Numbered from the stretch's first letter, positions 1 through 8,692 are shown. The stretch: DNA of 64,000 bases from Salmonella enterica subsp. houtenae serovar Houten (GCA_900478215.1 LS483478.1:558001-622000), one strand, 5' to 3'. Notes: generated from the sequence alone by a model not told the origin. Translations and numbers: made by a program.

Positions 1-559
1 TACCAGCGCGGCGTCAGATGCGCGAATGGGCGGCGCAACGTTGCCCGCGATGAGCAACTCCGGTTCCGGCAATCAGGGGATTACCGCCACGTTGCCGGTC
101 ATGGTGGTTGCTGAACATGTCGGCGCCGATGATGAGCGTCTGGCGCGCGCGCTGATGTTATCGCATTTGAGCGCTATCTATATTCACCATCAGCTTCCGC
201 GTTTGTCGGCGCTGTGTGCGGCAACCACGGCGGCGATGGGCGCGGCGGCGGGCATGGCGTGGCTGATAGATGGTCGTTATGACACTATCGCAATGGCTAT
301 CAGCAGTATGATTGGCGATGTCAGTGGGATGATTTGCGATGGCGCGTCGAATAGCTGCGCGATGAAGGTCTCTACCAGCGCGTCGGCGGCGTGGAAAGCG
401 GTGTTGATGGCGTTGGACGATACGGCGGTGACCGGAAACGAAGGGATTGTGGCACACAATGTCGAACAATCTATTTCGAATTTGTGTTCGCTGGCGTGTC
501 GCTCAATGCAGCAGACAGACAAGCAGATCATTGAGATTATGGCCAGTAAAGCGCATTAA
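1..559 (+). CDS. cyuA: L-cysteine desulfidase CyuA (YhaM), 3' part
   Basis: C-terminal part of the UPF0597/serine dehydratase alpha-type protein YhaM, now called CyuA. The family breaks L-cysteine down to pyruvate, ammonia and sulfide in the cytoplasm, using an iron-sulfur cluster. The open frame runs in from the left edge (codons in phase from base 2), so the start lies outside the window. Recognisable features are the Gly/Ser-rich run near NSGSGNQGI, the segment [14 protein letters not shown] with two cysteines that probably include cluster ligands, and the final IEIMASKAH. In relatives it is preceded by the transporter gene cyuP (yhaO), which would lie upstream. Nothing looks damaged in the visible part. 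Confidence 0.9.
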   Translation, partial: TSAASDARMGGATLPAMSNSGSGNQGITATLPVMVVAEHVGADDERLARALMLSHLSAIYIHHQLPRLSALCAATTAAMGAAAGMAWLIDGRYDTIAMAISSMIGDVSGMICDGASNSCAMKVSTSASAAWKAVLMALDDTAVTGNEGIVAHNVEQSISNLCSLACRSMQQTDKQIIEIMASKAH

Positions 560-621
560 TAACCACGCCCCGGCATGACGTCGGGGCATTGTGTGACGTT
601 TATCGGGTCTACCCGTTATAA

Positions 622-655
622 GCTGGATCAGGCGCTTGCGCCGCTATCCGGCATG
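622..655. repeat. REP-like palindrome after cyuA
   Basis: Imperfect palindrome with arms GGATCAGGCG and CGCCGCTATCC, ending in the REP-like ATCCGGC. It sits in the gap between the convergent ends of cyuA and yhaL and resembles the enterobacterial REP/PU elements seen elsewhere in this window. Confidence 0.5.
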
Positions 656-658
656 ATT

Positions 659-823
659 TCAGGCTGCGGCCTCTTCTTCTGCCAGCCGGACTTCGGCGTC
701 CGCCACGATTGCTTCCAGTTCGGTTAGCATCTCTTCATAGCCCAGCGGCACAGTGGCGCTCATCGCCTCCTGTACGGCAGGTTTTACCACGGGCTGATGT
801 TTCTTCGCCGATTTTTTGCTCAT
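659..823 (-). CDS. yhaL: Small uncharacterised protein YhaL
   Basis: A 54-residue open frame starting MSKKSAKKHQPVVKPAV and ending LAEEEAAA. It matches what I recall of E. coli YhaL in length and in the central GYEEMLTELEAIVADAE. The first third is basic; the rest is acidic and probably helical. No membrane segment or known domain is visible and the function is unknown. AGGAG lies a few bases upstream of the ATG. It is downstream of yhaK on the same strand with a short gap, so the two may be co-transcribed. Confidence 0.85.
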   Translation of the reverse strand: MSKKSAKKHQPVVKPAVQEAMSATVPLGYEEMLTELEAIVADAEVRLAEEEAAA

Positions 824-846
824 CTTACGACTCCTTTTCTGGCTGG

Positions 847-1548
847 CTACACCGGTAAATCTACCAGTAATGCGCGCAGCGGCGTATCGGCAACCAGCGT
901 AATGTTAGGTTCATCACGAATAAATGCGCCATCTCCGCAGGTTAACGCCTCTCGTTCTTCATTGTGCGTCACCGCGTGAAACGTACCGTGAATCGACTGC
1001 AAATAGGCGCGCGGCCCGTGAAGCTGAAAATTAAGCGATTCGCCTTTCTCCAGCGTAATATGATGTACCCAGACCTGTTGGCGCAGTTGTAAGCTGTTTT
1101 GCTCACCGTCGGGTGACGCAAGAAGCTGTTGTTGCGCCGCCGAGAGTGGGATTTTTTGTACCAGCGCGTTTTCCCGTTCAGGACAGGCGTCAAGCCACAG
1201 TTGCATTCGGGTTAACGGCTTAAGTTTGCTGAGATTATGTTCGCTGTAGCTAATGCCCGGCTGCGCGGCGAGCAGTAACGCTTCGCCCGCTTTAGCCTGT
1301 ACATAGTTGCCGTCGCTGTCGCGGTATTCCGCTTCGCCGTCCAGAATCAGGTTTAAAATATCCACCCTGGGGTAAGTTCGAGGCTGAAAAGAGGCATCCG
1401 GCGCCAGTACTTCCTGGTTCAGTACGCGCAACGAAGCGTAGCCCAGCAGTGTAGGGTCGAAGTAGTGTCCAAAGGAGAAGGTATAGCGGGCCTGTAGCCA
1501 TCCATAATCTGCCTGCCCACATTGTTTGGCGGTTCGGGTCGTAATCAT
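847..1548 (-). CDS. yhaK: Pirin-like bicupin protein YhaK
   Basis: A 233-residue pirin-family protein with two cupin-type beta-barrel halves. It begins MITTRTAKQCGQADYGW and contains the typical pirin segment FSFGHYFDP (about residues 26-34). HPRVD-type metal-binding histidines are only partly conserved here (TYPRVDI), as expected for YhaK, which in E. coli is a cytosolic redox-sensitive protein rather than a proven quercetinase. It is transcribed divergently from yhaJ with about 100 bp between the starts, the usual layout for a LysR regulator and its target. The direct link to YhaJ is inference. Confidence 0.9.
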   Translation of the reverse strand: MITTRTAKQCGQADYGWLQARYTFSFGHYFDPTLLGYASLRVLNQEVLAPDASFQPRTYPRVDILNLILDGEAEYRDSDGNYVQAKAGEALLLAAQPGISYSEHNLSKLKPLTRMQLWLDACPERENALVQKIPLSAAQQQLLASPDGEQNSLQLRQQVWVHHITLEKGESLNFQLHGPRAYLQSIHGTFHAVTHNEEREALTCGDGAFIRDEPNITLVADTPLRALLVDLPV

Positions 1549-1652
1549 CGTTATTAACCTCTCTTTACTCCCTTTTATGTTAAGGGGCTGGACGCTGCAT
1601 TGTTAGCCAGATATTCTGCCCGGTATGTTCAAATTTCCTGAATGAGAACGCT

Positions 1653-2549
1653 ATGGCTAAAGAGAGAGCGCTGACGCTTGAAGCATTGCGTGTGATGGAC
1701 GCCATTGACCGTCGGGGCAGTTTTGCCGCAGCGGCAGATGAGTTGGGACGGGTGCCCTCCGCGCTGAGTTACACCATGCAGAAGCTGGAAGAAGAGTTGG
1801 ACGTTGTACTGTTCGATCGCTCCGGCCATCGTACAAAATTCACCAACGTCGGTCGTATGCTGCTGGAACGCGGGCGGGTATTACTGGAAGCGGCAGACAA
1901 GTTAACGACGGATGCCGAAGCGTTGGCTCGCGGTTGGGAAACGCATCTGACGCTGGTCACTGAAGCTCTGGTACCGACGCCCGCTTTTTTTCCGCTGATC
2001 GACCGGCTGGCCGCCAAAGCCAATACGCAGCTTTCATTGATTACCGAAGTACTGGCTGGCGCATGGGAACGGCTTGAGCAGGGGCGGGCGGATATTGTCA
2101 TCGCCCCGGATATGCACTTTCGATCGTCGTCGGAAATTAACTCCCGTAAGTTGTATACGCTAATGAATGTGTATGTCGCCGCGCCTGACCACCCAATTCA
2201 TCAGGAGCCGGAGCCGCTTTCGGAAGTAACGCGGGTTAAATACCGCGGCGTAGCGGTAGCGGATACCGCGCGCGAGCGGCCGGTATTAACGGTGCAACTG
2301 CTGGATAAACAGCCACGTCTGACGGTAAGCACGATTGAAGATAAGCGTCAGGCGCTGCTGGCCGGGCTTGGCGTCGCGACCATGCCATATTCGATGGTGG
2401 AACAGGATATTGCCGAAGGACGGCTACGCGTGGTCAGCCCGGAATCGACCAGCGAAATCGATATTATTATGGCCTGGCGGCGCGACAGTATGGGCGAGGC
2501 AAAAGCCTGGTGCCTGCGGGAAATACCTAAGCTATTCGCCGGAAAATAA
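1653..2549 (+). CDS. yhaJ: LysR-type transcriptional regulator YhaJ
   Basis: A 298-residue LysR-family regulator. The N-terminal winged helix-turn-helix spans about residues 8-67 (ALRVMDAIDRRGSFAAAADE, then PSALSYTMQKLEEEL), followed by a periplasmic-binding-protein-like effector domain to the C-terminus. In E. coli, YhaJ is known as the regulator behind dinitrotoluene-responsive expression and acts on nearby yhaK and other genes. Here it is divergent from yhaK, with yhaH converging from the right. The start is the ATG in GAACGCTATGGCT; the Shine-Dalgarno is weak but the length fits the family. Confidence 0.92.
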   Translation: MAKERALTLEALRVMDAIDRRGSFAAAADELGRVPSALSYTMQKLEEELDVVLFDRSGHRTKFTNVGRMLLERGRVLLEAADKLTTDAEALARGWETHLTLVTEALVPTPAFFPLIDRLAAKANTQLSLITEVLAGAWERLEQGRADIVIAPDMHFRSSSEINSRKLYTLMNVYVAAPDHPIHQEPEPLSEVTRVKYRGVAVADTARERPVLTVQLLDKQPRLTVSTIEDKRQALLAGLGVATMPYSMVEQDIAEGRLRVVSPESTSEIDIIMAWRRDSMGEAKAWCLREIPKLFAGK

Positions 2550-2587
2550 ATAGCGCGCGGCGCTTTAAAAGCGGCGCCGCGCCGCCA

Positions 2588-2953
2588 TCAGGAAAAACGT
2601 TTCGGATCGGGGCCGAAGCGGTTGTCGCCCGGCGTACCATTCTGGCAGTTGAACGCGATGATAATAAGCCAGCCGATAATGGGGATAAGTAGCAACAGTA
2701 GCCACCATGCGGAGCGGTCAGTATCATGCAGACGACGGAACTGCACGGCCCACCACGGTAAAAAGATCAGAACGCCGTAAAGGGTGGTCAGAACGCCTTC
2801 ACCTCCGGCGCGTTGCCAGCCGAGCATGGCGTCCAGCAGGCCCAACACAAAGGTAAAGATGATATTGACCAGAATAAACATCCAGTACTCTTTGCGTCGC
2901 GCGCGGCCGCCAAATCCCAGATAATTTTTTAAAACGTTTAAATACCAATCCAT
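2588..2953 (-). CDS. yhaH: DUF805 inner-membrane protein YhaH
   Basis: A 121-residue inner-membrane protein of the DUF805 family. It opens MDWYLNVLKNYLGFGGRARR, the family signature, followed by three to four hydrophobic helices (about residues 25-45, 53-72 and 82-101) with the conserved FRRLHDTDRSAWW between the last two. The end FGPDPKRFS is also typical. It matches YhaH rather than the paralogue YhaI as I recall them; E. coli carries both side by side, and only one copy is present here. Function unknown. It converges on yhaJ. Confidence 0.88.
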   Translation of the reverse strand: MDWYLNVLKNYLGFGGRARRKEYWMFILVNIIFTFVLGLLDAMLGWQRAGGEGVLTTLYGVLIFLPWWAVQFRRLHDTDRSAWWLLLLLIPIIGWLIIIAFNCQNGTPGDNRFGPDPKRFS

Positions 2954-3076
2954 TTTCGCCTCAATAATCGTTCAATCACTTGTTTTTAAAGTAATCAAAC
3001 TAAGAATAGCCGCGAATGAAATGCTGGTAAATATTTGTGGTATTAATTAATAAGGCGTCCAGGAGGACGCCTGAAA

Positions 3077-4063
3077 TTAGCCAAAGCGCACGTCGCGCCC
3101 GTGAGGTTCGAGCAGATCCTGCCACGGTCCGATAGAAATGATACCTGTGGGGTTAATCGATTTATGGCTACGGAAATAGTGGTGACGAATATGGTCAACA
3201 TTAACGGTCTCAGCAATGCCCGGTATTTGATAGATATCGCGCAGGAAGCCATACAGATTCAGGTAGTCGCTGATTCGGTATTTGTCGCATTTGAAATGAG
3301 TCACGTAAACCGGATCAAAGCGTACTAAGGTCGTCCATAAGCGGATATCCGCCTCGGTCAATTGGTCGCCCGTCAGATAGCGGTGCTGTCCGAGAATCTG
3401 CTCCAGGCGCGCCAGAGCAGTAAATACCTTTTCTACCGCTTCATCATACGCTTGCTGGCTGGTGGCGAAGCCTGCTTTATAAACGCCGTTATTAACGTTG
3501 TCATAAATCCAGCCGTTTAACTCGTCAATTTTGCTTTGCAGAGCAGGTGGATAGTAATCTCCAGCTTTGGCGCCCAGCCCATCGAAGGCAGAGTTAAACA
3601 TACGAATGATTTCGGCGGACTCGTTGCTGACGATAGTATGGTTCTTTTTATCCCATAACACCGGCACGGTGACGCGGCCGCTGTAGTGCGGATCGGCGTG
3701 CAGATACAACTGGTAGAGAAATTCATGCTGATAGAGTGTATCGCCGGTGGCCGCCGGAAAATTATCATCAAACGTCCAGCCGTTTTCCAGCATCAATGGA
3801 TTCACGACGGAAACCGGAATAAACGGCTCCAGCCCTTTCAGTTTACGGAAAATGAGCGTGCGATGCGCCCAGGGGCAGGCAAGGGAAACGTACAGATGGT
3901 AACGATCTTTTTCGGCGGCGAATCCGCCTTCGCCGGAAGGTCCGGGCGCGCCGTCAGCGGTAAGCCAGTTGCGGAAAGCCGACGCTGAACGCTGAAATTT
4001 CCCCCCGGAAGATTTGGTGTCATACCAGGTGTCGTGCCAGACGCCATCGATCAGTTGTCCCAT
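3077..4063 (-). CDS. yqjG: Glutathionyl-hydroquinone reductase YqjG
   Basis: A 328-residue Xi-class glutathione transferase, which reduces glutathionyl-hydroquinones to hydroquinones in the cytoplasm. The N-terminal thioredoxin-like part carries the catalytic cysteine in SLACPWAHR (Cys63), followed by the all-helical GST C-domain. The start MGQLIDGVWHDTWYDT is the family start and is preceded by GGAGAGAGAC. It lies just downstream of yqjF on the same strand, with a bidirectional terminator between them, so it probably has its own promoter. Confidence 0.93.
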   Translation of the reverse strand: MGQLIDGVWHDTWYDTKSSGGKFQRSASAFRNWLTADGAPGPSGEGGFAAEKDRYHLYVSLACPWAHRTLIFRKLKGLEPFIPVSVVNPLMLENGWTFDDNFPAATGDTLYQHEFLYQLYLHADPHYSGRVTVPVLWDKKNHTIVSNESAEIIRMFNSAFDGLGAKAGDYYPPALQSKIDELNGWIYDNVNNGVYKAGFATSQQAYDEAVEKVFTALARLEQILGQHRYLTGDQLTEADIRLWTTLVRFDPVYVTHFKCDKYRISDYLNLYGFLRDIYQIPGIAETVNVDHIRHHYFRSHKSINPTGIISIGPWQDLLEPHGRDVRFG

Positions 4064-4083
4064 GTCTCTCTCCTTCAGATGAC

Positions 4084-4113
4084 AAAAGCGAGGCGCTATT
4101 CCCTCGCTTTTTT
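4084..4113. terminator. Bidirectional intrinsic terminator between yqjF and yqjG
   Basis: Stem AAAAGCGAGG / CCCTCGCTTTT with a seven-base loop and T-runs on both strands. On the minus strand it follows the yqjF stop. Confidence 0.75.
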
Positions 4114-4130
4114 AATTGAGTATAGATTGC

Positions 4131-4523
4131 TTACCACTTTTTATTCAGCAGACGGTCAAGGCTGAATGCGCCAGGCCCGGTTAACGCCAGTAATAAGAAT
4201 CCGCCGGCAATGGTCAGGTTTTTCATAAACATCAACGAGTTTACGCCTTCTGCAAAATTGCTATGGAAGATCAATGCCGTCAGTAACGTAAAACCAGCGG
4301 TGAAAAGCGCAGTGGTTCGGGTGAGGAATCCCAGCAGAATCGCCAGACCGCCGCCGAACTCAAGCAGTATGGTGAGTGGCAGCAGGAATCCTGGTACGCC
4401 CATCGCTTCCATATACTGTTGTGTGCCCGCATAGCCATTAATTTTTCCCCATCCTGCGGTAATAAACAGAACTGGCATTAAAATACGCGCTATCAGTACA
4501 CCAACATCTTCTAATTTTTTCAT
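4131..4523 (-). CDS. yqjF: DoxX-family inner-membrane protein YqjF
   Basis: A 130-residue DoxX/SURF4-type membrane protein starting MKKLEDVGVLIARILM, with four predicted transmembrane helices and the family segment LLEFGGGLAILLGF. An in-frame extension to 4616 exists, but the ATG at 4523 has a good Shine-Dalgarno (CCTCCTGGAG, eight bases upstream) and gives the family length. The function is not established. It is separated from the yqjK end by a strong inverted repeat and is probably its own transcription unit. Confidence 0.88.
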   Translation of the reverse strand: MKKLEDVGVLIARILMPVLFITAGWGKINGYAGTQQYMEAMGVPGFLLPLTILLEFGGGLAILLGFLTRTTALFTAGFTLLTALIFHSNFAEGVNSLMFMKNLTIAGGFLLLALTGPGAFSLDRLLNKKW

Positions 4524-4708
4524 TTTATTCTCCAGGAGGCCGATTCGGCTGCTGCTGCTATTTTCATGAGCAATGGCGCGGTGTAGCGCGTCATTGTTAT
4601 CGCTGGAGAGAATCATAAACGTGGCGTACAGGAATTGTTAGCAAGGAAAATTGCCAAATTTTTTCAAAAAATTTGAGTGATTGATAAAGAGATAATATGC
4701 CTGAAGGT

Positions 4709-4752
4709 ATCGCGCCATCAGGTATCAGTGGAGGATAACCTGATGGTGCGAT
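4709..4752. repeat. Large inverted repeat upstream of yqjF / downstream of yqjK
   Basis: Arms ATCGCGCCATCAGGT and ACCTGATGGTGCGAT, complementary at all but one position, separated by 14 bases. It lies in the gap after the yqjK stop and can form a very stable hairpin. It may act as the factor-dependent 3' end of the yqjA-yqjK transcript. There is no long T-run. Confidence 0.6.
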
Positions 4753-4770
4753 GCTATAAAAGAAAAGACA

Positions 4771-5070
4771 TTAACCGCGGAGCTGTTGTTGACGAAGGGT
4801 AGTTTTTACCAGGCGCCATGCGCTCCAGATACCCAGGCCGCGTTTCGCCCAGCGTACCAACCTATTAGGATGACGGATGGTCCAGATGGCCATTACGCTG
4901 CTACCGACCAGTGCCCAGGAGCGCAGACTTAACACCGTATTCCAGCCGCGATCGTAAGCGCCGGTGGTCTCCAGCCAGTCGCGACGGCTGGCGGACAGAT
5001 CCAGCCGTTGCTGCTGGATCTGACTGAGAAGCAGCGCTTTACGTTTTTCGCGTTCGCCTTTGCTGCTCAC
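4771..5070 (-). CDS. yqjK: YqjK-family small protein
   Basis: A 99-residue protein of the YqjK family (E. coli neighbour gene yqjK). The first half is charged (MSSKGEREKRKALLLSQIQQ) and probably coiled-coil. A hydrophobic stretch around residues 50-67 (VLSLRSWALVGSSVMAIW) is a likely single membrane segment. Its start overlaps the yqjE stop by four bases (ATGA), which indicates translational coupling. Function unknown. Confidence 0.88.
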   Translation of the reverse strand: MSSKGEREKRKALLLSQIQQQRLDLSASRRDWLETTGAYDRGWNTVLSLRSWALVGSSVMAIWTIRHPNRLVRWAKRGLGIWSAWRLVKTTLRQQQLRG

Positions 5071-5465
5071 GACTGATCGTCCTCCAGAATTTGCCGATCA
5101 TTAGCCAGTTCGTGCCGCGTATGGCGTAATAGCGTGGACTGACGCGCTTTGCGCAAAGTCCAGATGCCGCCGATTAGCGCAAGCACTAACAGCACAACAG
5201 TGGTAGCAATCATCGCGTTCAAACGGTACTGAGGATCGATAGCCCAGATGACCAGGACCATCAGGCTCATTAAGCCAAACGCAGCGAAGAGCATGGTAAG
5301 ACCTACCATCAGCAAAAGCTGAAAGAGGTTCGCTTTCTCTTCTTCCAGTTCTACTACCGCCAGTCGCAGCCGGGTTTCCACCATCTCAACGATAATGGTG
5401 ACAATCCGCTGCCCGATACCCAGTACGCTTTTGCCTGGTCCTTGTGCCTGTCGAGAGTCCGCCAT
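5067..5465 (-). CDS. yqjE: Phage holin-like inner-membrane protein YqjE
   Basis: A 132-residue member of the YqjE/DUF1469 family. It has a short charged N-terminus with the amphipathic segment VEMVETRLRLAVVELEEEKANL, then two transmembrane helices (about residues 48-72 and 80-104). DUF1469 proteins are described as holin superfamily III-like, but lysis is not expected here. The gene lies two bases downstream of yqjD and overlaps yqjK, within the yqjC-yqjD-yqjE-yqjK run. Confidence 0.88.
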   Translation of the reverse strand: MADSRQAQGPGKSVLGIGQRIVTIIVEMVETRLRLAVVELEEEKANLFQLLLMVGLTMLFAAFGLMSLMVLVIWAIDPQYRLNAMIATTVVLLVLALIGGIWTLRKARQSTLLRHTRHELANDRQILEDDQS

Positions 5466-5467
5466 AA

Positions 5468-5773
5468 TTAACGACGCGTCAGCAGTACGCCCAACACCAG
5501 ACCGACAGCGGCGCCAATGCCTACGCCTGTCCAGGGATTTTCGCGCACATAATCATCGGCGCGGGCGGCGGCGACGCGAGTCTGTTTGGCAATCACATCA
5601 CCCGTTTCGCCCAGGCGGTAACGGCTCTCTTTTAGCGCGCGCTCGGCTTTGCTACGAATCTTACTCAACTCTTCTTTCGACTTTTCGCCCGAAGAACTCA
5701 GCACTTCTTCAAGCGTATCGGTCAGGGATTTCAACTCAGCGCGCAGATGTTCCGTAGTGTTATCTTTCGACAT
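5468..5773 (-). CDS. yqjD: Membrane-anchored ribosome-binding protein YqjD
   Basis: A 101-residue ElaB/YqjD/YgaM-family protein. In E. coli this family is tail-anchored in the inner membrane and binds stationary-phase ribosomes. Residues 1-75 are helical and charged. The C-terminus is a glycine-rich membrane anchor (GVGIGAAVGLVLGVLLTRR), preceded by the conserved YVRENPWTG. It is followed immediately by yqjE. Upstream, TCTCCTGG in reverse complement gives a good Shine-Dalgarno. In E. coli yqjD is RpoS-dependent; no promoter is evident from sequence here. Confidence 0.9.
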   Translation of the reverse strand: MSKDNTTEHLRAELKSLTDTLEEVLSSSGEKSKEELSKIRSKAERALKESRYRLGETGDVIAKQTRVAAARADDYVRENPWTGVGIGAAVGLVLGVLLTRR

Positions 5774-5814
5774 AGTTTTCTCCAGGTGAGTGAGTATTCA
5801 CATTCGGCGTTAAT

Positions 5815-6183
5815 TTAGTAGTCTCTGGCCTCAAGTTTTCTTAGCTTATCCTGAGCCTCGGCCAGCTTACGTTCACGTTTGTCTATTTTATCCGCATCGC
5901 CTTTTGCTTTTGCCTCGGCTAAATCACGTTGGCGTTCGGCTATCTCCTCTTTTTGCTCAGCGATCTTTTTCTGATGCTCGGCGCGCAGCTTGCTGTCACT
6001 ACAATTAGCGCGTACTTCGCTGAGCGCCTTATTCAGACCCTCAATACGGCGCTGATTGTTGTGTTTTTCAGCGTAGCTAATTTCCTTTTGTATCTCCTGC
6101 TCTTTTTCCTGACAAAGCGTATTAGCGTAGCTGCCGACGCTAAGCGTAAAAAGCGTGATAGCCAGAGCGATGCGGTATTTCAT
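5815..6183 (-). CDS. yqjC: DUF1090 periplasmic protein YqjC
   Basis: A 122-residue protein with a clear signal peptide (MKYRIALAITLFTLSVGSYA, about 20 residues). A long charged coiled-coil domain follows, dominated by Lys, Glu, Arg and Gln (for example KIAEQKEEIAERQRDLAEA). Cysteines at Cys24 and in RANCSDS may pair in the periplasm. A longer in-frame start exists at 6234, but only the ATG at 6183 puts the signal peptide at the N-terminus and gives the family length. Function unknown. It lies upstream of yqjD in the same direction. Confidence 0.87.
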   Translation of the reverse strand: MKYRIALAITLFTLSVGSYANTLCQEKEQEIQKEISYAEKHNNQRRIEGLNKALSEVRANCSDSKLRAEHQKKIAEQKEEIAERQRDLAEAKAKGDADKIDKRERKLAEAQDKLRKLEARDY

Positions 6184-6239
6184 TCCTGAACTTTCCTTTA
6201 TGTTCGGATCCATTGTCCGGGACAGTGATCCCAATAATA

Positions 6240-6262
6240 ACGCGGTGGGTTAAACACCGCTT
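6240..6262. terminator. Possible terminator between mzrA and yqjC
   Basis: Hairpin GCGGTG-loop-CACCGC with short T/A-rich flanks. It lies downstream of mzrA on the minus strand and may separate yqjA-mzrA from yqjC-yqjK. The T-tract is weak. Confidence 0.4.
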
Positions 6263-6327
6263 TATTAATCATAGTCATTAAACAGTGAAATCACCAAAGT
6301 GAGTGATATGATTCGGATTCCTGGAGA

Positions 6328-6711
6328 TTAGCCAAAGCGGTGTGAGCTTTCCCGTAAGCGGGATAGCCACTGGACCGTTTCGTTGTCATCGTCCTGCTGA
6401 GCGACGACATAGCCGTGTGGCAGCGTTTGATCAAGTACCGCTTTTGCTGCGGCGCTTTGCGCAGGGGAATCGAAGGTAATGAGCAACATGTCATTTTTAG
6501 GCGTAATGCTTTTAAAATGAATCCCGTTCGCATCCAGATGATGCAGAACTGAGAAGCCGTCTGGCATACTGGCGCCCTGGTTAACCGCGCGAATGGCCAG
6601 CGTCGACTCTTGCTGACGCAGCGTTGACCACGTCACCATGAGTATGGTTAGCATCAGTAGAAAAGCGCTGATCCAAATGAGTTGTCGGGCAGTTATGCGT
6701 GGTTTAAGCAT
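6328..6711 (-). CDS. mzrA: EnvZ-modulating protein MzrA
   Basis: A 127-residue bitopic inner-membrane protein. In E. coli MzrA (YqjB) binds the sensor kinase EnvZ in the periplasm and links CpxAR stress to EnvZ/OmpR. It has a short basic N-terminus (MLKPRITARQ), one transmembrane helix (about residues 11-29, LIWISAFLLMLTILMV), then a periplasmic domain. It starts three bases after the yqjA stop, so the two are translationally linked, as in E. coli. Confidence 0.92.
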   Translation of the reverse strand: MLKPRITARQLIWISAFLLMLTILMVTWSTLRQQESTLAIRAVNQGASMPDGFSVLHHLDANGIHFKSITPKNDMLLITFDSPAQSAAAKAVLDQTLPHGYVVAQQDDDNETVQWLSRLRESSHRFG

Positions 6712-6714
6712 AAG

Positions 6715-7377
6715 TTATCCCCGGCTCCCATACTTCTTTTTCCACAGCATGACCAGTGAACCCGCCAGGCCAAAAAAGAGCAGCACCACGGGCAACAGCA
6801 TCAGGCATGACATTAACTGATCTTCATACTTCATAAAGACGGGCGTTTTGCCTAGCAGATAGCCCAGCGACGTCAGGATAAGCACCCACAACAAGCCGCT
6901 CATCCAGTTGAAGAACTGAAAGCGCGCGTTATTCAGGCCGGATATGCCGGCAATGGTGGGCAGCAGCGTTCTGACAAACGCGATAAAACGGCCTATCAAT
7001 AATGCCGACAGACCGTGTTTATGGAAAAGGTGATGGGCGCGTTGATGATAATGTGCAGGGAGATGAGAGAGCCAGTTTTGCACGGTGCGGGTATTCCCCA
7101 ACCAGCGGCCCTGAATATAGCTGACCCAGCAGCCCAGGCTGGCCGCTACGGTAAGCAGCAAAATGGTTTGTGGAAAACCCATCGCGCCTTTGGCGATCAG
7201 CACGCCGACCAGGATCAACAGGCTGTCGCCAGGCAAAAAGGCGGCAGGGAGCAGCCCATTTTCCAGAAACAAAATCATAAATAACACAAAATACAACATG
7301 CCAATCATGGAAGGATTGGCCAGTGTTTCAAAGTCCTGAGCCCATAGGGCATTCAGCAATTGAGTCAGTAGTTCCAT
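6715..7377 (-). CDS. yqjA: DedA-family membrane protein YqjA
   Basis: A 220-residue DedA (SNARE-associated/VTT domain) inner-membrane protein with about five to six hydrophobic segments. The DedA signature regions are visible: [20 protein letters not shown] (about residues 37-56), with the conserved acidic residue, and [20 protein letters not shown] with essential arginines. In E. coli YqjA supports proton-motive-force-dependent drug and alkaline tolerance, overlapping with YghB. It heads the yqjA-mzrA unit; TCCAGGAATACTGAATG supplies the Shine-Dalgarno. In E. coli this operon responds to CpxR, but I could not define a convincing CpxR box in the upstream gap. Confidence 0.93.
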   Translation of the reverse strand: MELLTQLLNALWAQDFETLANPSMIGMLYFVLFMILFLENGLLPAAFLPGDSLLILVGVLIAKGAMGFPQTILLLTVAASLGCWVSYIQGRWLGNTRTVQNWLSHLPAHYHQRAHHLFHKHGLSALLIGRFIAFVRTLLPTIAGISGLNNARFQFFNWMSGLLWVLILTSLGYLLGKTPVFMKYEDQLMSCLMLLPVVLLFFGLAGSLVMLWKKKYGSRG

Positions 7378-7724
7378 TCAGTATTCCTGGAGAATCGGTT
7401 AACGTCATGCCGGTGATCTGAGGTGTGCACTATCGCAACAGAGTTGGAGTTTTTATCAGCGTTGCGGAAACGGCACATTCGCGGCCTGAACTATTCCTTG
7501 TTAAGTTATAAAGTAAGCAAGCACTAACATATAAAAATTCAAAATGCATCTAATTGTAACAAAGGTCAACGAAGTCCGTTATAGAAATTACGCGTCGTTG
7601 AGCTTTGATTTTGCGGATCGCAAAGGAGGGTGGCGAGAGGATTTACACAGGCTGACACTTTATACTTTACGCTTACCGAGCGCCGTGGCAGACGCCATCT
7701 ACGCGCCTGCCGCAGTAAAAACGA
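7378..7724. other. Intergenic gap between yqjA and exuR
   Basis: 347 bp upstream of yqjA and downstream of exuR. It is AT-rich around 7500-7560 and must carry the yqjA promoter. I see no convincing gene, strong terminator or defined operator; the few open frames here run into exuR antisense. Confidence 0.6.
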
Positions 7725-8501
7725 TTATTTTGCGCCGCCAGAAACGGTATCAAGGTGTACAACCGGATTTTCGGCAAAAAGATAGCGATCGGCGTTAAAT
7801 TCGAAATCATCGCTGGTTTCATTAAATAACATCTGTTTCGTGTTCTCCAGATGCTGCCACATCGCCACTTTGGCGGCATGTGAATCTTTACGAATCAACG
7901 CGCGCAGGATCTGGTCGTGGTCGTCGCACCAGTTGTCAACCGTGCGTAAGTCAATGTGATCGTGCAATTTTTTCCAATAAGGGTTGTGTACACGTTGCGT
8001 CCACATCTTATCGACAATGGCGGCCAGCGCGGAGTTTTGCGTGGCTAACGCGACCTGAACATGGAATTGCAAATCCCATTCGGAGTCGCGAAAACATTTT
8101 TCATTACGCGCTTTTTCCTGGATTTCCATCAGTTTCATGATGTCCTGCTTCGTGACTTGTGTCGCAGCGAATTCGGCGATGTTGCTTTCTATTAACTGTC
8201 GCGCCTGAAGCAGTTCGAAAGGACCATAATTGGCGAATTCCAGCTTTTCATCCGGAACGATATAGTGTCGGGGCTGGTTGGAAATAACATGAATGCCGGA
8301 ACCTTTACGAACCTCGACGTATCCTTCGACCTCCAGCATGATAATCGCTTCACGAACCACGGTACGGCTGACATTTTTTTCCTCGGCAATAAACCGTTCT
8401 GCAGGCAGTTTATCGCCTGGGTGGTAAAGACCCTGTTCAATACGTGCCTTCAGGTCGGCGGCAAGCTGTTGATATAAACGTCGTGGTTCGGTGATTTCCA
8501 T
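7725..8501 (-). CDS. exuR: Hexuronate regulon repressor ExuR
   Basis: A 258-residue GntR/FadR-subfamily repressor of galacturonate and glucuronate uptake and catabolism (exuT, uxaCA, uxaB). The N-terminal winged helix (about residues 8-75) contains [29 protein letters not shown] and [18 protein letters not shown]. The C-terminal FCD ligand domain has the DLQFHVQVA and WDDHDQIL-type histidine motifs. An in-frame extension to 8588 exists; ATG 8501 has GGAG seven bases upstream and gives the known length. The gene is downstream of exuT on the same strand with its own promoter region. Confidence 0.93.
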   Translation of the reverse strand: MEITEPRRLYQQLAADLKARIEQGLYHPGDKLPAERFIAEEKNVSRTVVREAIIMLEVEGYVEVRKGSGIHVISNQPRHYIVPDEKLEFANYGPFELLQARQLIESNIAEFAATQVTKQDIMKLMEIQEKARNEKCFRDSEWDLQFHVQVALATQNSALAAIVDKMWTQRVHNPYWKKLHDHIDLRTVDNWCDDHDQILRALIRKDSHAAKVAMWQHLENTKQMLFNETSDDFEFNADRYLFAENPVVHLDTVSGGAK

Positions 8502-8531
8502 ATGCGCTCCAGGCATGATACGGCAGACTCT

Positions 8532-8548
8532 ATTTGTTATACCACTTT
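8532..8548 (-). promoter_or_regulatory. Candidate ExuR/UxuR operator upstream of exuR
   Basis: Reverse complement AAAGTGGTATAACAAAT resembles the ExuR/UxuR consensus AAATTGGTATACCAATT in its TGGTATA core and outer A/T pattern. Its place, 31-47 bases upstream of the exuR start, suits autoregulation. Confidence 0.5.
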
Positions 8549-8692
8549 CGTGAAGGCGCCACCACTCGCAACCACACGAAAACGCCATTGGGCCTGGAAG
8601 AATCAGATGCCTGTTTGCATTCTTTACTTTTTTTGCCGGGGGGATGAAGCCGCCCGGCTTGTTATATCAATAGGTTATTACGCTGTCGGGAA

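Noticed and set aside
8635..8660. Hairpin GCCGGG/CCCGGC as exuT terminator
   Set aside because: On the minus strand the stem is followed by A residues, not T residues, so it is not an intrinsic terminator for exuT.
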